A stretch of 64,000 bases of DNA from Synechococcus sp. UW69 (GTDB taxonomy: Bacteria; Cyanobacteriota; Cyanobacteriia; PCC-6307; Cyanobiaceae), in NCBI RefSeq assembly GCF_900474185.1, contig NZ_UCNW01000011.1, positions 186,001-250,000 of the forward strand, in the 5' to 3' direction. Both the position numbers and the translations under genes were made by a program. Below are positions 42,930 to 51,663 of the stretch, piece after piece. Every line of letters starts with the position of its first letter. Positions within the stretch are counted from its first letter, which is position 1. Below the pieces are notes generated by a model, which did not search any database, was not told the origin of the DNA, and saw only the letters and a list, made by a program, of their open reading frames with translations.

Positions 42930-43682
42930 TTGGCCTCCCTTTCTTCCAGGGCTCGTTTACGATTCAATCTATCAAGCCAAAACTCCCGGGTTGACGCTAT
43001 ATCAGGTCGCTTACCTCAGCGTCGATCAGATCTATCGGCAGAATTAGCATCTGAAATAATCGGGAAGTGCTACCGCCAGATTTTTTTTCATGCGATGTCT
43101 TTTGATCGCGATCCTTTTCTAGAATCTCAATTTAAGTCTGGCAGCATCACAGTAAGGGATTTCGTAAGGGGCTTGCTCCTCTCAGAGCGTTTTTACAATG
43201 GATATGTTGCATGCAACAATAACGAGAGAATTGTCGAGCAGGTTTTAGGGCGGGTTTTGGGCCGTCCTGTTTATGGCTCAGACGAAAAGGGGTCTTGGTC
43301 TATTGTTATTGCTGAGCAAGGATTTTCAGGATTTGTTGATGCTGTTCTTGCCTCTCCTGAGTATTTTGAGAGATTTGGAAATGATGAGATACCTGAACAA
43401 GTTAATCGAACCTTGCCAGGCCGTCCTCAGGGTGAGATGCCCATCTATCAGCGCCTGCCCCGCTATGGAGAGAGTTGGCGCGAGCGCTTGATTCGTGATG
43501 GGTTGATGTTGTCTATAGATGCTTTCAATAAAATTAGTCGTCCAATGACGGTATCCCGTCAGATTTACGAAAAGCCAAAGGGTCGTCTTCTCAAGCTTTG
43601 GCTTCTTTTCTTAATTGTTGGTGGCGCTGGAAGCCTTTACTTGGTGCTTTTAATCTTCAGCCAGATGTTTACGATTCGCTGA
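42930..43682 (+). CDS. CpcL-like phycobilisome linker with C-terminal membrane anchor
   Basis: 250 residues from a TTG start preceded by CCAGG. Residues about 37-165 form a phycobilisome linker domain (IIGKCYRQIFFHAMSFDRDP, SGSITVRDFVRGLLLSERF, VEQVLGRVLGRPVYGSDE, FVDAVLASPEYFERFG). The C terminus has a single membrane helix (LWLLFLIVGGAGSLYLVLLI). This is the layout of CpcL/CpcG2, which anchors phycocyanin rods to photosystem I without a core. The gene is AT-rich and lies far from any pigment gene cluster in view. A 4Fe-4S ferredoxin gene follows 24 bases later. Confidence 0.8.
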   Translation: MASLSSRARLRFNLSSQNSRVDAISGRLPQRRSDLSAELASEIIGKCYRQIFFHAMSFDRDPFLESQFKSGSITVRDFVRGLLLSERFYNGYVACNNNERIVEQVLGRVLGRPVYGSDEKGSWSIVIAEQGFSGFVDAVLASPEYFERFGNDEIPEQVNRTLPGRPQGEMPIYQRLPRYGESWRERLIRDGLMLSIDAFNKISRPMTVSRQIYEKPKGRLLKLWLLFLIVGGAGSLYLVLLIFSQMFTIR

Positions 43683-43706
43683 AATTTTCATGGAAGCTTG
43701 GTACAG

Positions 43707-44009
43707 ATGTACATAGAAAGAAATCTGGTTGATGCAGCTTTTTCATCACATCCTGGGCAGCTTCGTACGGGATCCGAACCATCTTTAGGCGGAGGACTTC
43801 GCGACAAAGCAGTTTGGGTTGAGGAAGTTGACTGCATTGGCTGCCGTTATTGCGCACATGTAGCGTCCAATACTTTTGTGATGGTTCCAGAAACAGGTCG
43901 CTGTCGTGCGATTCGCCAAGACGGTGATTCAATTGATCGAATCCAGGAAGCGATTGACACCTGTCCTGTCGATTGCATTCATTGGGTCGATTTTGAAGAC
44001 CTCAACTGA
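43707..44009 (+). CDS. 4Fe-4S ferredoxin, plant/cyanobacterial DnaJ-Fd-like type
   Basis: 100 residues from ATG 43707; a TTG three codons upstream is possible. The cluster ligands are VDCIGCRYCAHVASNTF and CPVDCIHWV, giving C-x2-C-x2-C and a distal C for one 4Fe-4S cluster. The 30-residue N-terminal extension is unusual for a minimal ferredoxin. It follows the CpcL-like linker closely on the same strand, so the pair is probably co-transcribed and may act near photosystem I; that link is inference. Confidence 0.85.
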   Translation: MYIERNLVDAAFSSHPGQLRTGSEPSLGGGLRDKAVWVEEVDCIGCRYCAHVASNTFVMVPETGRCRAIRQDGDSIDRIQEAIDTCPVDCIHWVDFEDLN

Positions 44010-44101
44010 AGAGCTGATGTTTATTTCAACGCTCAATGCTTCCGGTTACGACTGCCGGTAGCTGGTCGGTAAAGGTTGGCTAGTAAACCCAAATACTTAA
44101 A

Positions 44102-44178
44102 ACAGGCTGGCGGAGTTGCTCAGCACCAGTGAGAAACGCTGATCTGACTCCTCCCCTTCAAAAGAGGAGCCAGGCTGT
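44102..44178 (+). ncRNA. Candidate structured RNA
   Basis: An intergenic stretch with nested pairing: outer arms ACAGGCTGGC (44102-44111) and GCCAGGCTGT (44169-44178) with one mismatch; inside, GGAGT (44112-44116) with ACTCC (44147-44151), and TCAGC (44120-44124) with GCTGA (44138-44142). A further CCTC/GAGG hairpin lies at 44150-44167. It is not a tRNA. The rest of 44010-44485 has no ORF. The strand is chosen because the next gene, at 44486, is on plus; it could be a leader element or an independent RNA. Confidence 0.35.
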
Positions 44179-44485
44179 GCATGCGGTGTCTGCGTGGGAA
44201 AGATCGCTGACACTCAGCGCCCAATGACCATGCAGGGGCCAATGGATGGAGGTGTGGACCCTCCAACAACACCATCACCCGGCTATCGGTTCAATGCTGT
44301 TCCGATGAGGCGAAAGCAGCGACCATATGAGCCGCAGCCATGTTGTGGCTTAACTCGCCTTCAGTGAATCATGCTGGTCGGACCCCCAGACCTCTCATTG
44401 GCAAGGCGTCAGATTGGGCGGAAGGGTTCCATAAGACCTTGCCTTGCACACGCCCTGAGAGAATCAAAATAAAGGGAGAAAGCAG

Positions 44486-44857
44486 GTGGGCAAAAAGTCT
44501 GGCTTCACCAGTGCAGAGATCGAGGAGATCAAGCGTCTGTATCTGAAGGAAGGTCGATCGATTCTCCAGATCCCCAAGATCCTTGGCAAAGGCAGCGAAA
44601 ACTCAGTGCGCAACGCACTGCATAAGGCACGAATCAAAAATGCACCCGAAGAACGTATCAAGCTTGATCGGTTCAAGCCAGAGCAAATCTATGGAGAGAT
44701 CACTCTCTTAAAACGACTCACAAAATCAAAAAAGCTGAGATTTCACGCAAGATGCACATGTGGTTATGAATTTGATGTTGACCCTTTTCGGCTAACATTG
44801 CCAGAGCATCACAAAGACAGAATTTCTGCATGCCAACGGTGCAGCAAAGAGAAATAA
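44486..44857 (+). CDS. HTH plus zinc-ribbon DNA-binding protein, phage-like
   Basis: 123 residues from a GTG preceded by AGGGAGAAAGCAG. The N-terminal helix-turn-helix (IEEIKRLYLKEGRSILQIP and GSENSVRNALHKA) resembles the DNA-recognition modules of HNH/homing endonuclease relatives in phages. The C-terminal half has a four-cysteine zinc ribbon (CTCG about 92, CQRC about 116). No HNH catalytic residues are seen, so it may be a nuclease-less relative or a regulator. Confidence 0.6.
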   Translation: MGKKSGFTSAEIEEIKRLYLKEGRSILQIPKILGKGSENSVRNALHKARIKNAPEERIKLDRFKPEQIYGEITLLKRLTKSKKLRFHARCTCGYEFDVDPFRLTLPEHHKDRISACQRCSKEK

Positions 44858-45072
44858 TCTCCAATACCTCGCGCTTTTCACGACAACTGAGACGACAGTC
44901 GATAACAAGCAATAAACCCTTTTCCCTGTCAGGCCAAGGCCAGACGACGGCGCCTGTATCAAGCCGAGGCCATTTTAACAATGGCTAAAGAACGAAGTAT
45001 CCAGTGGAACCTTGCGGGCCTTCAGCGACGATGTAGAACTTGAAAACATTTTTATTCACTCCCTACTAAGCC

Positions 45073-45240
45073 ATGGAACTCACCTTCTTGGGCAACAAAT
45101 ATGCAAAGTCAGAGAAAGCAACTACCAGGCCAACAATCCAACTCAAATACATGGGTAAATCCTATCGGGCCGATCAAGTCAATTCGGTTCGCAATTCCGT
45201 TGTTCTGACTTATCGCGGCGTCTCCTATTCCAAGGCCTGA
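45073..45240 (+). CDS. DUF4278-type small protein
   Basis: 55 residues, from ATG 45073. The end VVLTYRGVSYSKA and the start MELTFLGNKYAKSEKA both match the LTYRGxxY repeat style of the cyanobacterial DUF4278 family, with KYMGKSYRAD in between as a third, weaker copy. Function unknown. Too short to be found by usual length cut-offs. Confidence 0.6.
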   Translation: MELTFLGNKYAKSEKATTRPTIQLKYMGKSYRADQVNSVRNSVVLTYRGVSYSKA

Positions 45241-45341
45241 ACAGGCTCAGGTTCCACCCCTGCCCTGTCGCCGCCGGCCTCAGCCCTGATGGGGCAGCAG
45301 AAACTACGGCAAGAAGATCAAGCATCAGCAAAAATGGCGGG

Positions 45342-45578
45342 ATGAGATTTCTGATCACAGCCCTTGTCGCGTCATGGGCATTGGTCTTGCCGGTGCGGAG
45401 TGCGGAACCGATTCCCCTCGTGGTGGTTCCCTTTGACGCAGCATGGGGATCGCGACGTCTTCCCGTGCAGCCAGCAGCGCTTCTGCCCCCACCGCCAGTC
45501 CCCGAAGCGAAGCAGGACACGGAATCCAAAACTGAACCGAGACATCAGGGTCAGCGCTGGTGCCGTGGCCGTTGCTAA
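45342..45578 (+). CDS. Small secreted proline-rich protein
   Basis: 78 residues with a signal peptide (MRFLITALVASWALVLPVRS, cleavage near 20). The mature part includes a Pro run (AALLPPPPVPEAK) and a basic Cys-containing tail. First of three consecutive small secreted proteins on this strand. Function unknown. Confidence 0.5.
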   Translation: MRFLITALVASWALVLPVRSAEPIPLVVVPFDAAWGSRRLPVQPAALLPPPPVPEAKQDTESKTEPRHQGQRWCRGRC

Positions 45579-45643
45579 TGCCACCACCGCTGTCGCTCAA
45601 ACGCGTTTTGTGTAAACCGAAGACATCACTTCTGACTCCCGTC

Positions 45644-45862
45644 ATGCGACACACGGCTCTGTTGATGGCCGTAATCCTTTGGGGCTCCACGGCTCTCGCA
45701 GGCGGGAATCGGGCCACAGCCCAGGGCCCCTCAGAGCAGTTCGCCACCGCAGAGGCCATGCGCGTGGTCCCAAAAGGGGCAACGATCACCGACACAACCT
45801 GCAAAAGCATTGATGTGGGATTCAGCAGCCGCTATCAGTGCACCATCACTTACAGCCCCTGA
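45644..45862 (+). CDS. Small secreted two-cysteine protein
   Basis: 72 residues from ATG 45644: signal peptide (MRHTALLMAVILWGSTALA) and a 53-residue mature part with two cysteines (TCKSIDVGF and RYQCTITYSP) that could form a disulphide. The product resembles a small beta domain. The next gene begins eight bases after the stop. Confidence 0.6.
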   Translation: MRHTALLMAVILWGSTALAGGNRATAQGPSEQFATAEAMRVVPKGATITDTTCKSIDVGFSSRYQCTITYSP

Positions 45863-45870
45863 GCAGATCA

Positions 45871-46140
45871 ATGAAAGGCTTGCTTGCTCCGTGTTGGGCC
45901 TTGCTGCTGCTTGGAGTACCGGCCGCGGGACGCGCCGCATTCGATGAGTGCCAGCTGATGGATCAGGTGCTGAATCGCCTGGGCAACGCCATGGCAATCA
46001 ATCGAGCAATCATCGCTGAGAGCAGTGACAGCAAAGCTGTTGCTGTGGCGAGCGAAGCTCTTGCCCAGCAGAACGAGAGCTATCGACGCACAAAGCGCCA
46101 GCGCTCCAAAGCAGGCTGCGAAGGCTGGGAACGGGACTAA
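45871..46140 (+). CDS. Small secreted helical two-cysteine protein
   Basis: 89 residues from ATG 45871. Signal peptide (MKGLLAPCWALLLLGVPAAG to about residue 22) followed by a helical domain bounded by two cysteines (DECQLMDQVLNRLGNAM near the start, KAGCEGWERD at the end). Probably in an operon with the preceding secreted protein. Function unknown. Confidence 0.6.
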   Translation: MKGLLAPCWALLLLGVPAAGRAAFDECQLMDQVLNRLGNAMAINRAIIAESSDSKAVAVASEALAQQNESYRRTKRQRSKAGCEGWERD

Positions 46141-46180
46141 CTGATGCCAGGCAAGCTGGTGGAACGATGATTGAGAGACC

Positions 46181-46390
46181 TTGGCCGTCACCGTCTGCCA
46201 GAACTGCGGAAGCCGTCGGTTTCGTGCCGATCGATCCATGGCCGGACGGCTGGTCTGTCAGAACTGCGGTCTTGCGGCAGGGAGCCGAGCCACGCGCCCA
46301 ACGCCGCTGAGCAATCGGCGCAGCAACAGAAAGTTCTGGCTGGTCATCCTGCTGCTGGCGATCATCGTGCTTGTGGTGATCACGTCATGA
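46181..46390 (+). CDS. Zinc-ribbon membrane-anchored protein
   Basis: 69 residues from a TTG start. Two CQNCG motifs (about residues 6-10 and 26-30) form one zinc ribbon, followed by a basic linker and a C-terminal hydrophobic span (FWLVILLLAIIVLVVI). The layout suits a tail-anchored cytoplasmic zinc-ribbon protein. The 3' end overlaps pepN by 11 bases convergently. Confidence 0.65.
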   Translation: MAVTVCQNCGSRRFRADRSMAGRLVCQNCGLAAGSRATRPTPLSNRRSNRKFWLVILLLAIIVLVVITS

Positions 46391-48983
46391 GCAACTGAAC
46401 AACCTCGGCCGTGTTTGCAGAGAGGGGCTCTGACGCCAGCTGTTCGATGGCCTGACGCATCACCTTCTGGCGGTCGGATCCGTAACTGTTGCAGCGGCTG
46501 AACACCTTGGCCATCCGTGAAGCTGTGATCGGATTCCGGGAATCAACCGCTGCGATTTGCTCAGCCATGAACCGATAGCCACTGCCATCGGTGGCATGAA
46601 ATGCCTGCACATTGGCCGTGAATCCGCCCAGGACGGCGCGCAAGGAATTGGGAGCGAGCGGATCGAAGCGTGGGTGCTCCAAAAGCTGCTGAACCCGCTC
46701 CAGAGCATTCGACCTGGGGGCCGACGCTTCCATCGCAAACCAAGCGTCAAGGATCACGGGTTTGTCCTTCCAACGGTCGTAAAACAAGGCCATCGCCTGC
46801 TCACGCTCAGCACTGTCGAGCGTGAGCAACGCGCGCAGTGCTCCCCGCGCAAGGGTCATCGAAGGCCCGGAGACCGCCGCTAGTGCCTCAGCCTGAACCA
46901 TTGCGTCCCCAGCAGCTGCAAGCCAGCGCCAAGCCAAAGCCGTCAGTGCACGGCCGCCCTGACCGGCTGGCCAAGCCATGGCCCAGTCAGCCCGCGCCAA
47001 GTCCAGGAGTCGTCGCAGGGACGACTGCAATCGAACACCCATCTCCTGGGTCCACTCCCGGAACGCCTGATCCAGCGAAAGGGGGTCCACTGGCGATTGC
47101 AATGCCTCCAGTTCCGCCATTCCTGGAAGTGCAAGCAGCGCCGCCAGGTCCATGCCATCACCACCGTCGTAAGCGGAGATCCTCTGATCCAGAGCCTGAA
47201 TCAGAGCCTCCTCCACGGCACGTTTCGGCTGGTTTTCAGCCCGTGCCAGAAGCACCTGACGTGCCAAACGCTGAGCCGCATCCCAACGGCAGAAGGGGTC
47301 ATCATCGGAAGACAACAGCTGCAGACACTCCTCCAGCGACTGGTCCAACCGCACATGGACCGGCGCCGAGAACCGCCGCAGCACGGATAGGGCAGGGGCG
47401 TTGTCACCGGGCTGGCCCTGCAAGGTGATGCTGGCTCGCTCACCCTCCATCACGAGCAGCTCTTCCTCACCAACACGGCCCTGATCTCCGACCAGCGCGA
47501 TGGCGATCGGCAACACAAGCGGCAGTTTTTCAGCTTGTCCCGGCGTGGGGGGCGTCGTCTGGTGCAAGTCGACGGTCAACTGGCCAAGTGAGGAATTCCA
47601 GTGCCGTTCAACCCTGAGTTCCGGTGTTCCAGCCTGGTGATACCAGCGCTGAAACCGCTCCAGATCAAATCCCAGGGGTTCTCCCTGGCTGGTCGCCCCA
47701 TCGGCGATTGCCTGAACAAAGTCCTCCGTTGTGGCGGCCGTGCCATCAAAACGTTCCACGTAAACCTCCATTCCCTTCATGAAACGCTCAGGCCCAAGCA
47801 AGGTGCGCAGCATGCGGATCAGTTCCGCGCCCTTTTCGTAAATGGTTGTTGTGTAGAAGTTATCGATCGCCTGGTATTCCGATGGCTTCACGGGATGAGC
47901 TGTGGGGCCTGCATCCTCTCGAAATTGGGTATTACGCAACATGGCAACATCCTCAATGCGCTTAACCGCTTCAGAATGCAGATCTGCAGTAAAACATTGA
48001 TCACGAAAAACCGTTAGACCTTCTTTAAGCGAGAGCTGAAACCAATCCCTGCATGTAATGCGATTTCCACTCCAATTATGAAAATATTCGTGCGCAATGA
48101 CGCTTTCGATTCTTTCGAGCTCGGCATCGGTTGCAGTCACCGCATCGGCGAGAACAAGCTTTGAATTGAAGATATTCAGACTCTTATTTTCCATTGCGCC
48201 CATGTTGAAGTGACGCACCGCGACGATGTTGTACTCATCAAGGTCGTATTCGAGGTTATAAACAGATTCATCCCATGCCATGGATCGCTTCAGCGACGCC
48301 ATGGCATGGGCCGTGAAGGGTTCATCACCCTCCTCAACATGCAATCTCAGGGTGACCTGCCGGCCCGACGTCGTTGTGTACTGATCACGAATCTCCCTCA
48401 GGTCTCCGGCCACCAGGGCGAACAGGTAAGAGGGTTTGGGGTAAGGATCGTCCCAGGTCACAGCATGACGATCAGCGCCAACGCGCTCGGTCTCTATTGC
48501 ATTGCCATTGCTGAGCAGCACAGGACAAAGGCTGCAGCTGGCCTCAATCCGCACCCTCCAACGACTGAGCACATCCGGACGATCAGGATGCAGGCTGATG
48601 CGTCGAAATCCTTCGGCCTCGCACTGAGTGCTTAGGAGACCACCGCTGGCATACAACCCCTCGAGAGAGCTATTGGAGTAAGGATCCAGACGGCAGCAGG
48701 TCTCCAGCACAAACGGCTGGGTCGGAACATCTGCGATGGTCAGAAGTCCGTCAGCAAAGCTGTAATCCTCAGGCTTCAAAGGCGTCTGGTCGATCGCGAG
48801 GGATTCGATGGCCAGATCGACGCCGCACAACACGAGGGGCTCACTGGAACGACGCGGTTGAAGGCTGAGCCTGGAGTTAACAACGACATGGTCGCTCTGA
48901 ATGTTCACATCCAGGGCAATGTTGGGAAGATCAAAGGCCCATGGCGTGTAGTCCGCTAAACGAATCGAAGCAGCTGCAGTCAT
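46380..48983 (-). CDS. pepN: Aminopeptidase N (M1 family)
   Basis: Removes N-terminal amino acids from peptides in the cytoplasm. The 867-residue sequence has the substrate motif MGAMENKSLNIFN (about residue 258) and zinc motif HEYFHNW with the distant Glu in SLKEGLTVFRDQ (about 293-320). The C-terminal helical domain is full length. Length matches E. coli-type PepN. Confidence 0.95.
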   Translation of the reverse strand: MTAAASIRLADYTPWAFDLPNIALDVNIQSDHVVVNSRLSLQPRRSSEPLVLCGVDLAIESLAIDQTPLKPEDYSFADGLLTIADVPTQPFVLETCCRLDPYSNSSLEGLYASGGLLSTQCEAEGFRRISLHPDRPDVLSRWRVRIEASCSLCPVLLSNGNAIETERVGADRHAVTWDDPYPKPSYLFALVAGDLREIRDQYTTTSGRQVTLRLHVEEGDEPFTAHAMASLKRSMAWDESVYNLEYDLDEYNIVAVRHFNMGAMENKSLNIFNSKLVLADAVTATDAELERIESVIAHEYFHNWSGNRITCRDWFQLSLKEGLTVFRDQCFTADLHSEAVKRIEDVAMLRNTQFREDAGPTAHPVKPSEYQAIDNFYTTTIYEKGAELIRMLRTLLGPERFMKGMEVYVERFDGTAATTEDFVQAIADGATSQGEPLGFDLERFQRWYHQAGTPELRVERHWNSSLGQLTVDLHQTTPPTPGQAEKLPLVLPIAIALVGDQGRVGEEELLVMEGERASITLQGQPGDNAPALSVLRRFSAPVHVRLDQSLEECLQLLSSDDDPFCRWDAAQRLARQVLLARAENQPKRAVEEALIQALDQRISAYDGGDGMDLAALLALPGMAELEALQSPVDPLSLDQAFREWTQEMGVRLQSSLRRLLDLARADWAMAWPAGQGGRALTALAWRWLAAAGDAMVQAEALAAVSGPSMTLARGALRALLTLDSAEREQAMALFYDRWKDKPVILDAWFAMEASAPRSNALERVQQLLEHPRFDPLAPNSLRAVLGGFTANVQAFHATDGSGYRFMAEQIAAVDSRNPITASRMAKVFSRCNSYGSDRQKVMRQAIEQLASEPLSANTAEVVQLLMT

Positions 48984-49172
48984 GGGCTAACGACGCAAGG
49001 ACACATCAATCCTGACGGACAGAACCCACAACTGAGGGCCTTCAGCCAAAAGCTGAACCTTCAGACCACCAGGTATAGAACTAAATATTATCGATCAATC
49101 CCAAGATCGGAATCTTTCATAGCTTAGAAAATCGAGATATTTGTCACTACAAGAGAGGGAGAAGAGCTCTTC

Positions 49173-49583
49173 CTATTTCTTGGCGGGCTTCAAGGACGCG
49201 GCTGCTTTCTCAAAGCGTGCTTTCTCTGCGGCAGGAACTGATTTGGGACAGAACTTCAAAGCGCCGCCTACGACCATAAAGCCAGCATTGTTAAGGAACT
49301 GCTTCTCAGGCAAAGGAGTCTTGGAGCCGGGAAGCAAACCGCCATGCTTGCCGTAGATCACATGCAACTGAGCGGCAAGAGCAACCGCAAGAGACTTGCT
49401 GAAATCGATCTTCTGGGCCCTCGCCTCACAGAAGGTGGCGATCGACATCACCCCATACGTATTGACTTCCATGGCCGTAGCAGGGGTGGGCTTGGCCTTT
49501 GACGCCTGAGCCTGAGACGTGGCGGGAAACAGCAACGGAGCTGCCATCAACAGGGCAGCGGTGGCTAACGAACGACGAATCAC
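49173..49583 (-). CDS. Secreted conserved hypothetical protein
   Basis: 136 residues from a GTG at 49583 preceded by GAGAACCAAG. The signal peptide ends near residue 26 (PATSQAQA). The mature part has two cysteines (FCEARAQ and LKFCPKSV) and a Lys/Ala-rich tail. Probably helical and periplasmic; no family name recalled. Confidence 0.6.
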   Translation of the reverse strand: MIRRSLATAALLMAAPLLFPATSQAQASKAKPTPATAMEVNTYGVMSIATFCEARAQKIDFSKSLAVALAAQLHVIYGKHGGLLPGSKTPLPEKQFLNNAGFMVVGGALKFCPKSVPAAEKARFEKAAASLKPAKK

Positions 49584-49689
49584 CTTGGTTCTCGGACGGC
49601 TCACTTTTTTGCAACTTACCGCCCAAGCAAAGGCTTCACGAGGGTTGGGCGCGGTTGTTGAACTGGGACAACAGCAGAACGGAATACCC

Positions 49690-50298
49690 CTATTCGTCCT
49701 CGATCGGCGGCAGGGAATCGGAAAGTCGAATCTCGTGATGGTGCTCAACGATGGAGAGATCACCGTTCTCCCAGCTGTAAATGGCGCGATAGCGGTAGCG
49801 GTCCTGATCCACAAGCCGAATGTGCTCAAGGATGTCCCATTGCTGATAGTGGGATTCGAGGATGGTTTCGTGCTCATCCACTTGCCGGATCCTGGTTCTC
49901 ACAGGGTCTCCAGTGAGATAACCACGACTTCGTTGGAGCTGATGGCCCCAAAGCGTGGCCTCCATCACCCCATTGCGCTCAAACCAAGGCTTCCGTGCAA
50001 AAAATTCGTCGGAATGCTGGTCCTCCTGGTCGGACCACCAGCTAAATCTGTACCGACTCTCGCCGGCCTCGGGGTGGGCGAAGGCCTCCATCTTGAGGTT
50101 CATATCCAAATGCAGCACCTGGTCGTCACTGAAGGTGTACTGCCGTCTGGAACGCCAGACCCCCAAATTGCGGTTGAACCAGCGACGCAGGCTGCTGTCG
50201 ACCTGAATCGTCGGCTGGACAGCCACTCCAGCGGGAGCGGTCAGAGGAACACGGTTTTGCGCGGAAAAAAGCGACATGGACCGCGTCGATGACGCCAT
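49690..50298 (-). CDS. CpeS/CpcS-like lipocalin-fold protein (putative bilin lyase)
   Basis: 202 residues. WFNRNLGVWRSRRQYTF, RNGVMEATLWG and DRYRYRAIYSWENGDLSIVEHHHEIRL follow the order of the chromophore lyase CpeS/CpcS family: a short helix with a Trp-Arg motif, then a beta barrel. Such lyases attach bilins to phycobiliproteins. The match is by pattern, not by key residues, so a related lipocalin-like function remains possible. It is divergent from sasA. Confidence 0.5.
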   Translation of the reverse strand: MASSTRSMSLFSAQNRVPLTAPAGVAVQPTIQVDSSLRRWFNRNLGVWRSRRQYTFSDDQVLHLDMNLKMEAFAHPEAGESRYRFSWWSDQEDQHSDEFFARKPWFERNGVMEATLWGHQLQRSRGYLTGDPVRTRIRQVDEHETILESHYQQWDILEHIRLVDQDRYRYRAIYSWENGDLSIVEHHHEIRLSDSLPPIEDE

Positions 50299-50384
50299 GG
50301 AGTGTTCTCCATCGTCTTAGCTCTGATGGCGGTTCAGTCAAAAACCCATAAGGTAAGCATCGGTTTTTGTGATCTTGAGTCCGC

Positions 50385-51536
50385 GTGGTGAAGGACGGTC
50401 CCAAGACCCATCAGCCGTTGAAGCTATTGCTGGTGGCAGCGCGACACCACCTGTCTGGCCAGGATCTTCGTTCCGTGGTGCAGTTTCTGGAACGGGAAGA
50501 CCTGGGCTTCGAAGTCACCCTGCAGGTCGCTGATCCCTCACACCAACCCGAACTTCTGGAACTGCATCGCCTTGTGGTGACGCCAGCCCTCATCAAACTT
50601 GCTCCAAACCCGAAACAGGTTTTTGCAGGAAGCAACATCCTTCAGCAACTCAAAGGGTGGGTACCGCGCTGGAAACAGGATGGGGTGGTAAGCGGTCTCG
50701 GCCTCAGCCTCAGACCCACGGAACTTGATGGGAGTCGGACCCAAAAGGAACTCCAACTCGAGGATCAACTCTTGGTGCTGCGTCAAGAGAACGAGACACT
50801 GATCGATCGCGTTCATGCCCAGGAACGCTTGTTGCGCATGGTGGCCCATGAACTGCGCACACCGCTCACGGCAGCGGCGTTAGCCCTGCAAAGCCAGCGC
50901 TTGGGACAGATCGACATGGATCGCTTTCAGGATGTGATCACCCGCCGCCTGCAGGAGATGGAGGCGCTGTCAAAGGATTTGCTCGAAGTGGGAACCACCC
51001 GTTGGGAAACGCTGTTCAACCCGCAACGGCTCGACCTGGCCAGCGTTTCTGCCGAGGTCATTCTCGAGCTCGAAAAATTGTGGTTGGGCCGAAACGTCGA
51101 AATACAAACTGATATCCCCGCTGATCTTCCCAAGGTCTTTGCCGACCAGCGCCGCATGCGTCAGGTGCTGCTGAATCTCCTGGAAAATGCCCTGAAGTAC
51201 ACCGGGGATGGAGGGCACATCTCACTCACCATGCTGCACCGCACCAGCCAGCGAGTGGAGGTCAGTGTTTGTGACAGTGGTCCCGGTATTCCGGAAGCGG
51301 AACAACAGCGAATTTTTCTGGATCGGGTTCGTCTACCGCAAACCTCCGACCAAACCACCGGGTACGGCGTGGGTCTGGCGGTCTGCCGCCGCATCGTCGA
51401 AGTGCACGGCGGCAAGATCTGGGTTGTCTCAGACCCTGGAGAAGGAGCCTGCTTCACCTTCACGGTGCCGATCTGGCAAGGACAAGGTGTCGAATGGGGA
51501 CAGGCTGTCTTGACGGAGGGTCCGACCAAGCCCTAG
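50385..51536 (+). CDS. sasA: Adaptive-response sensory kinase SasA
   Basis: Circadian clock output kinase that phosphorylates RpaA. Residues 12-100 form the KaiB-like thioredoxin-fold domain ([36 protein letters not shown]) that binds KaiC. The histidine kinase core follows: H box [17 protein letters not shown] (about 155), N box [14 protein letters not shown], and G boxes [15 protein letters not shown] and [14 protein letters not shown]. At 383 residues it is typical. The start is GTG. KaiABC are not in this window. Confidence 0.95.
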   Translation: MVKDGPKTHQPLKLLLVAARHHLSGQDLRSVVQFLEREDLGFEVTLQVADPSHQPELLELHRLVVTPALIKLAPNPKQVFAGSNILQQLKGWVPRWKQDGVVSGLGLSLRPTELDGSRTQKELQLEDQLLVLRQENETLIDRVHAQERLLRMVAHELRTPLTAAALALQSQRLGQIDMDRFQDVITRRLQEMEALSKDLLEVGTTRWETLFNPQRLDLASVSAEVILELEKLWLGRNVEIQTDIPADLPKVFADQRRMRQVLLNLLENALKYTGDGGHISLTMLHRTSQRVEVSVCDSGPGIPEAEQQRIFLDRVRLPQTSDQTTGYGVGLAVCRRIVEVHGGKIWVVSDPGEGACFTFTVPIWQGQGVEWGQAVLTEGPTKP

Positions 51537-51583
51537 TGTTCACAAGTGATCAGGAGCACTGACTGCTCGCTCATCACGGCCTC

Positions 51584-51656
51584 GCCCCCATCGTCTAGAG
51601 GCCTAGGACACCTCCCTTTCACGGAGGCGACAGGGGTTCGAATCCCCTTGGGGGTA
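51584..51656 (+). tRNA. tRNA-Glu (anticodon TTC)
   Basis: The 73-base cloverleaf has acceptor arm GCCCCCA with TGGGGGT, an anticodon arm CCTCC-CTTTCAC-GGAGG with TTC, and a T arm AGGGG-TTCGAAT-CCCCT. It closely matches cyanobacterial and chloroplast tRNA-Glu, which also feeds tetrapyrrole synthesis. CCA is not encoded. Confidence 0.97.
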
Positions 51657-51663
51657 TAGACAA

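Noticed and set aside
44102-44178. Possible tRNA or tRNA relic (77 bases, paired ends)
   Set aside because: No D, anticodon or T arm with the right sizes, no TTCGA loop; kept as an unclassified structured RNA.
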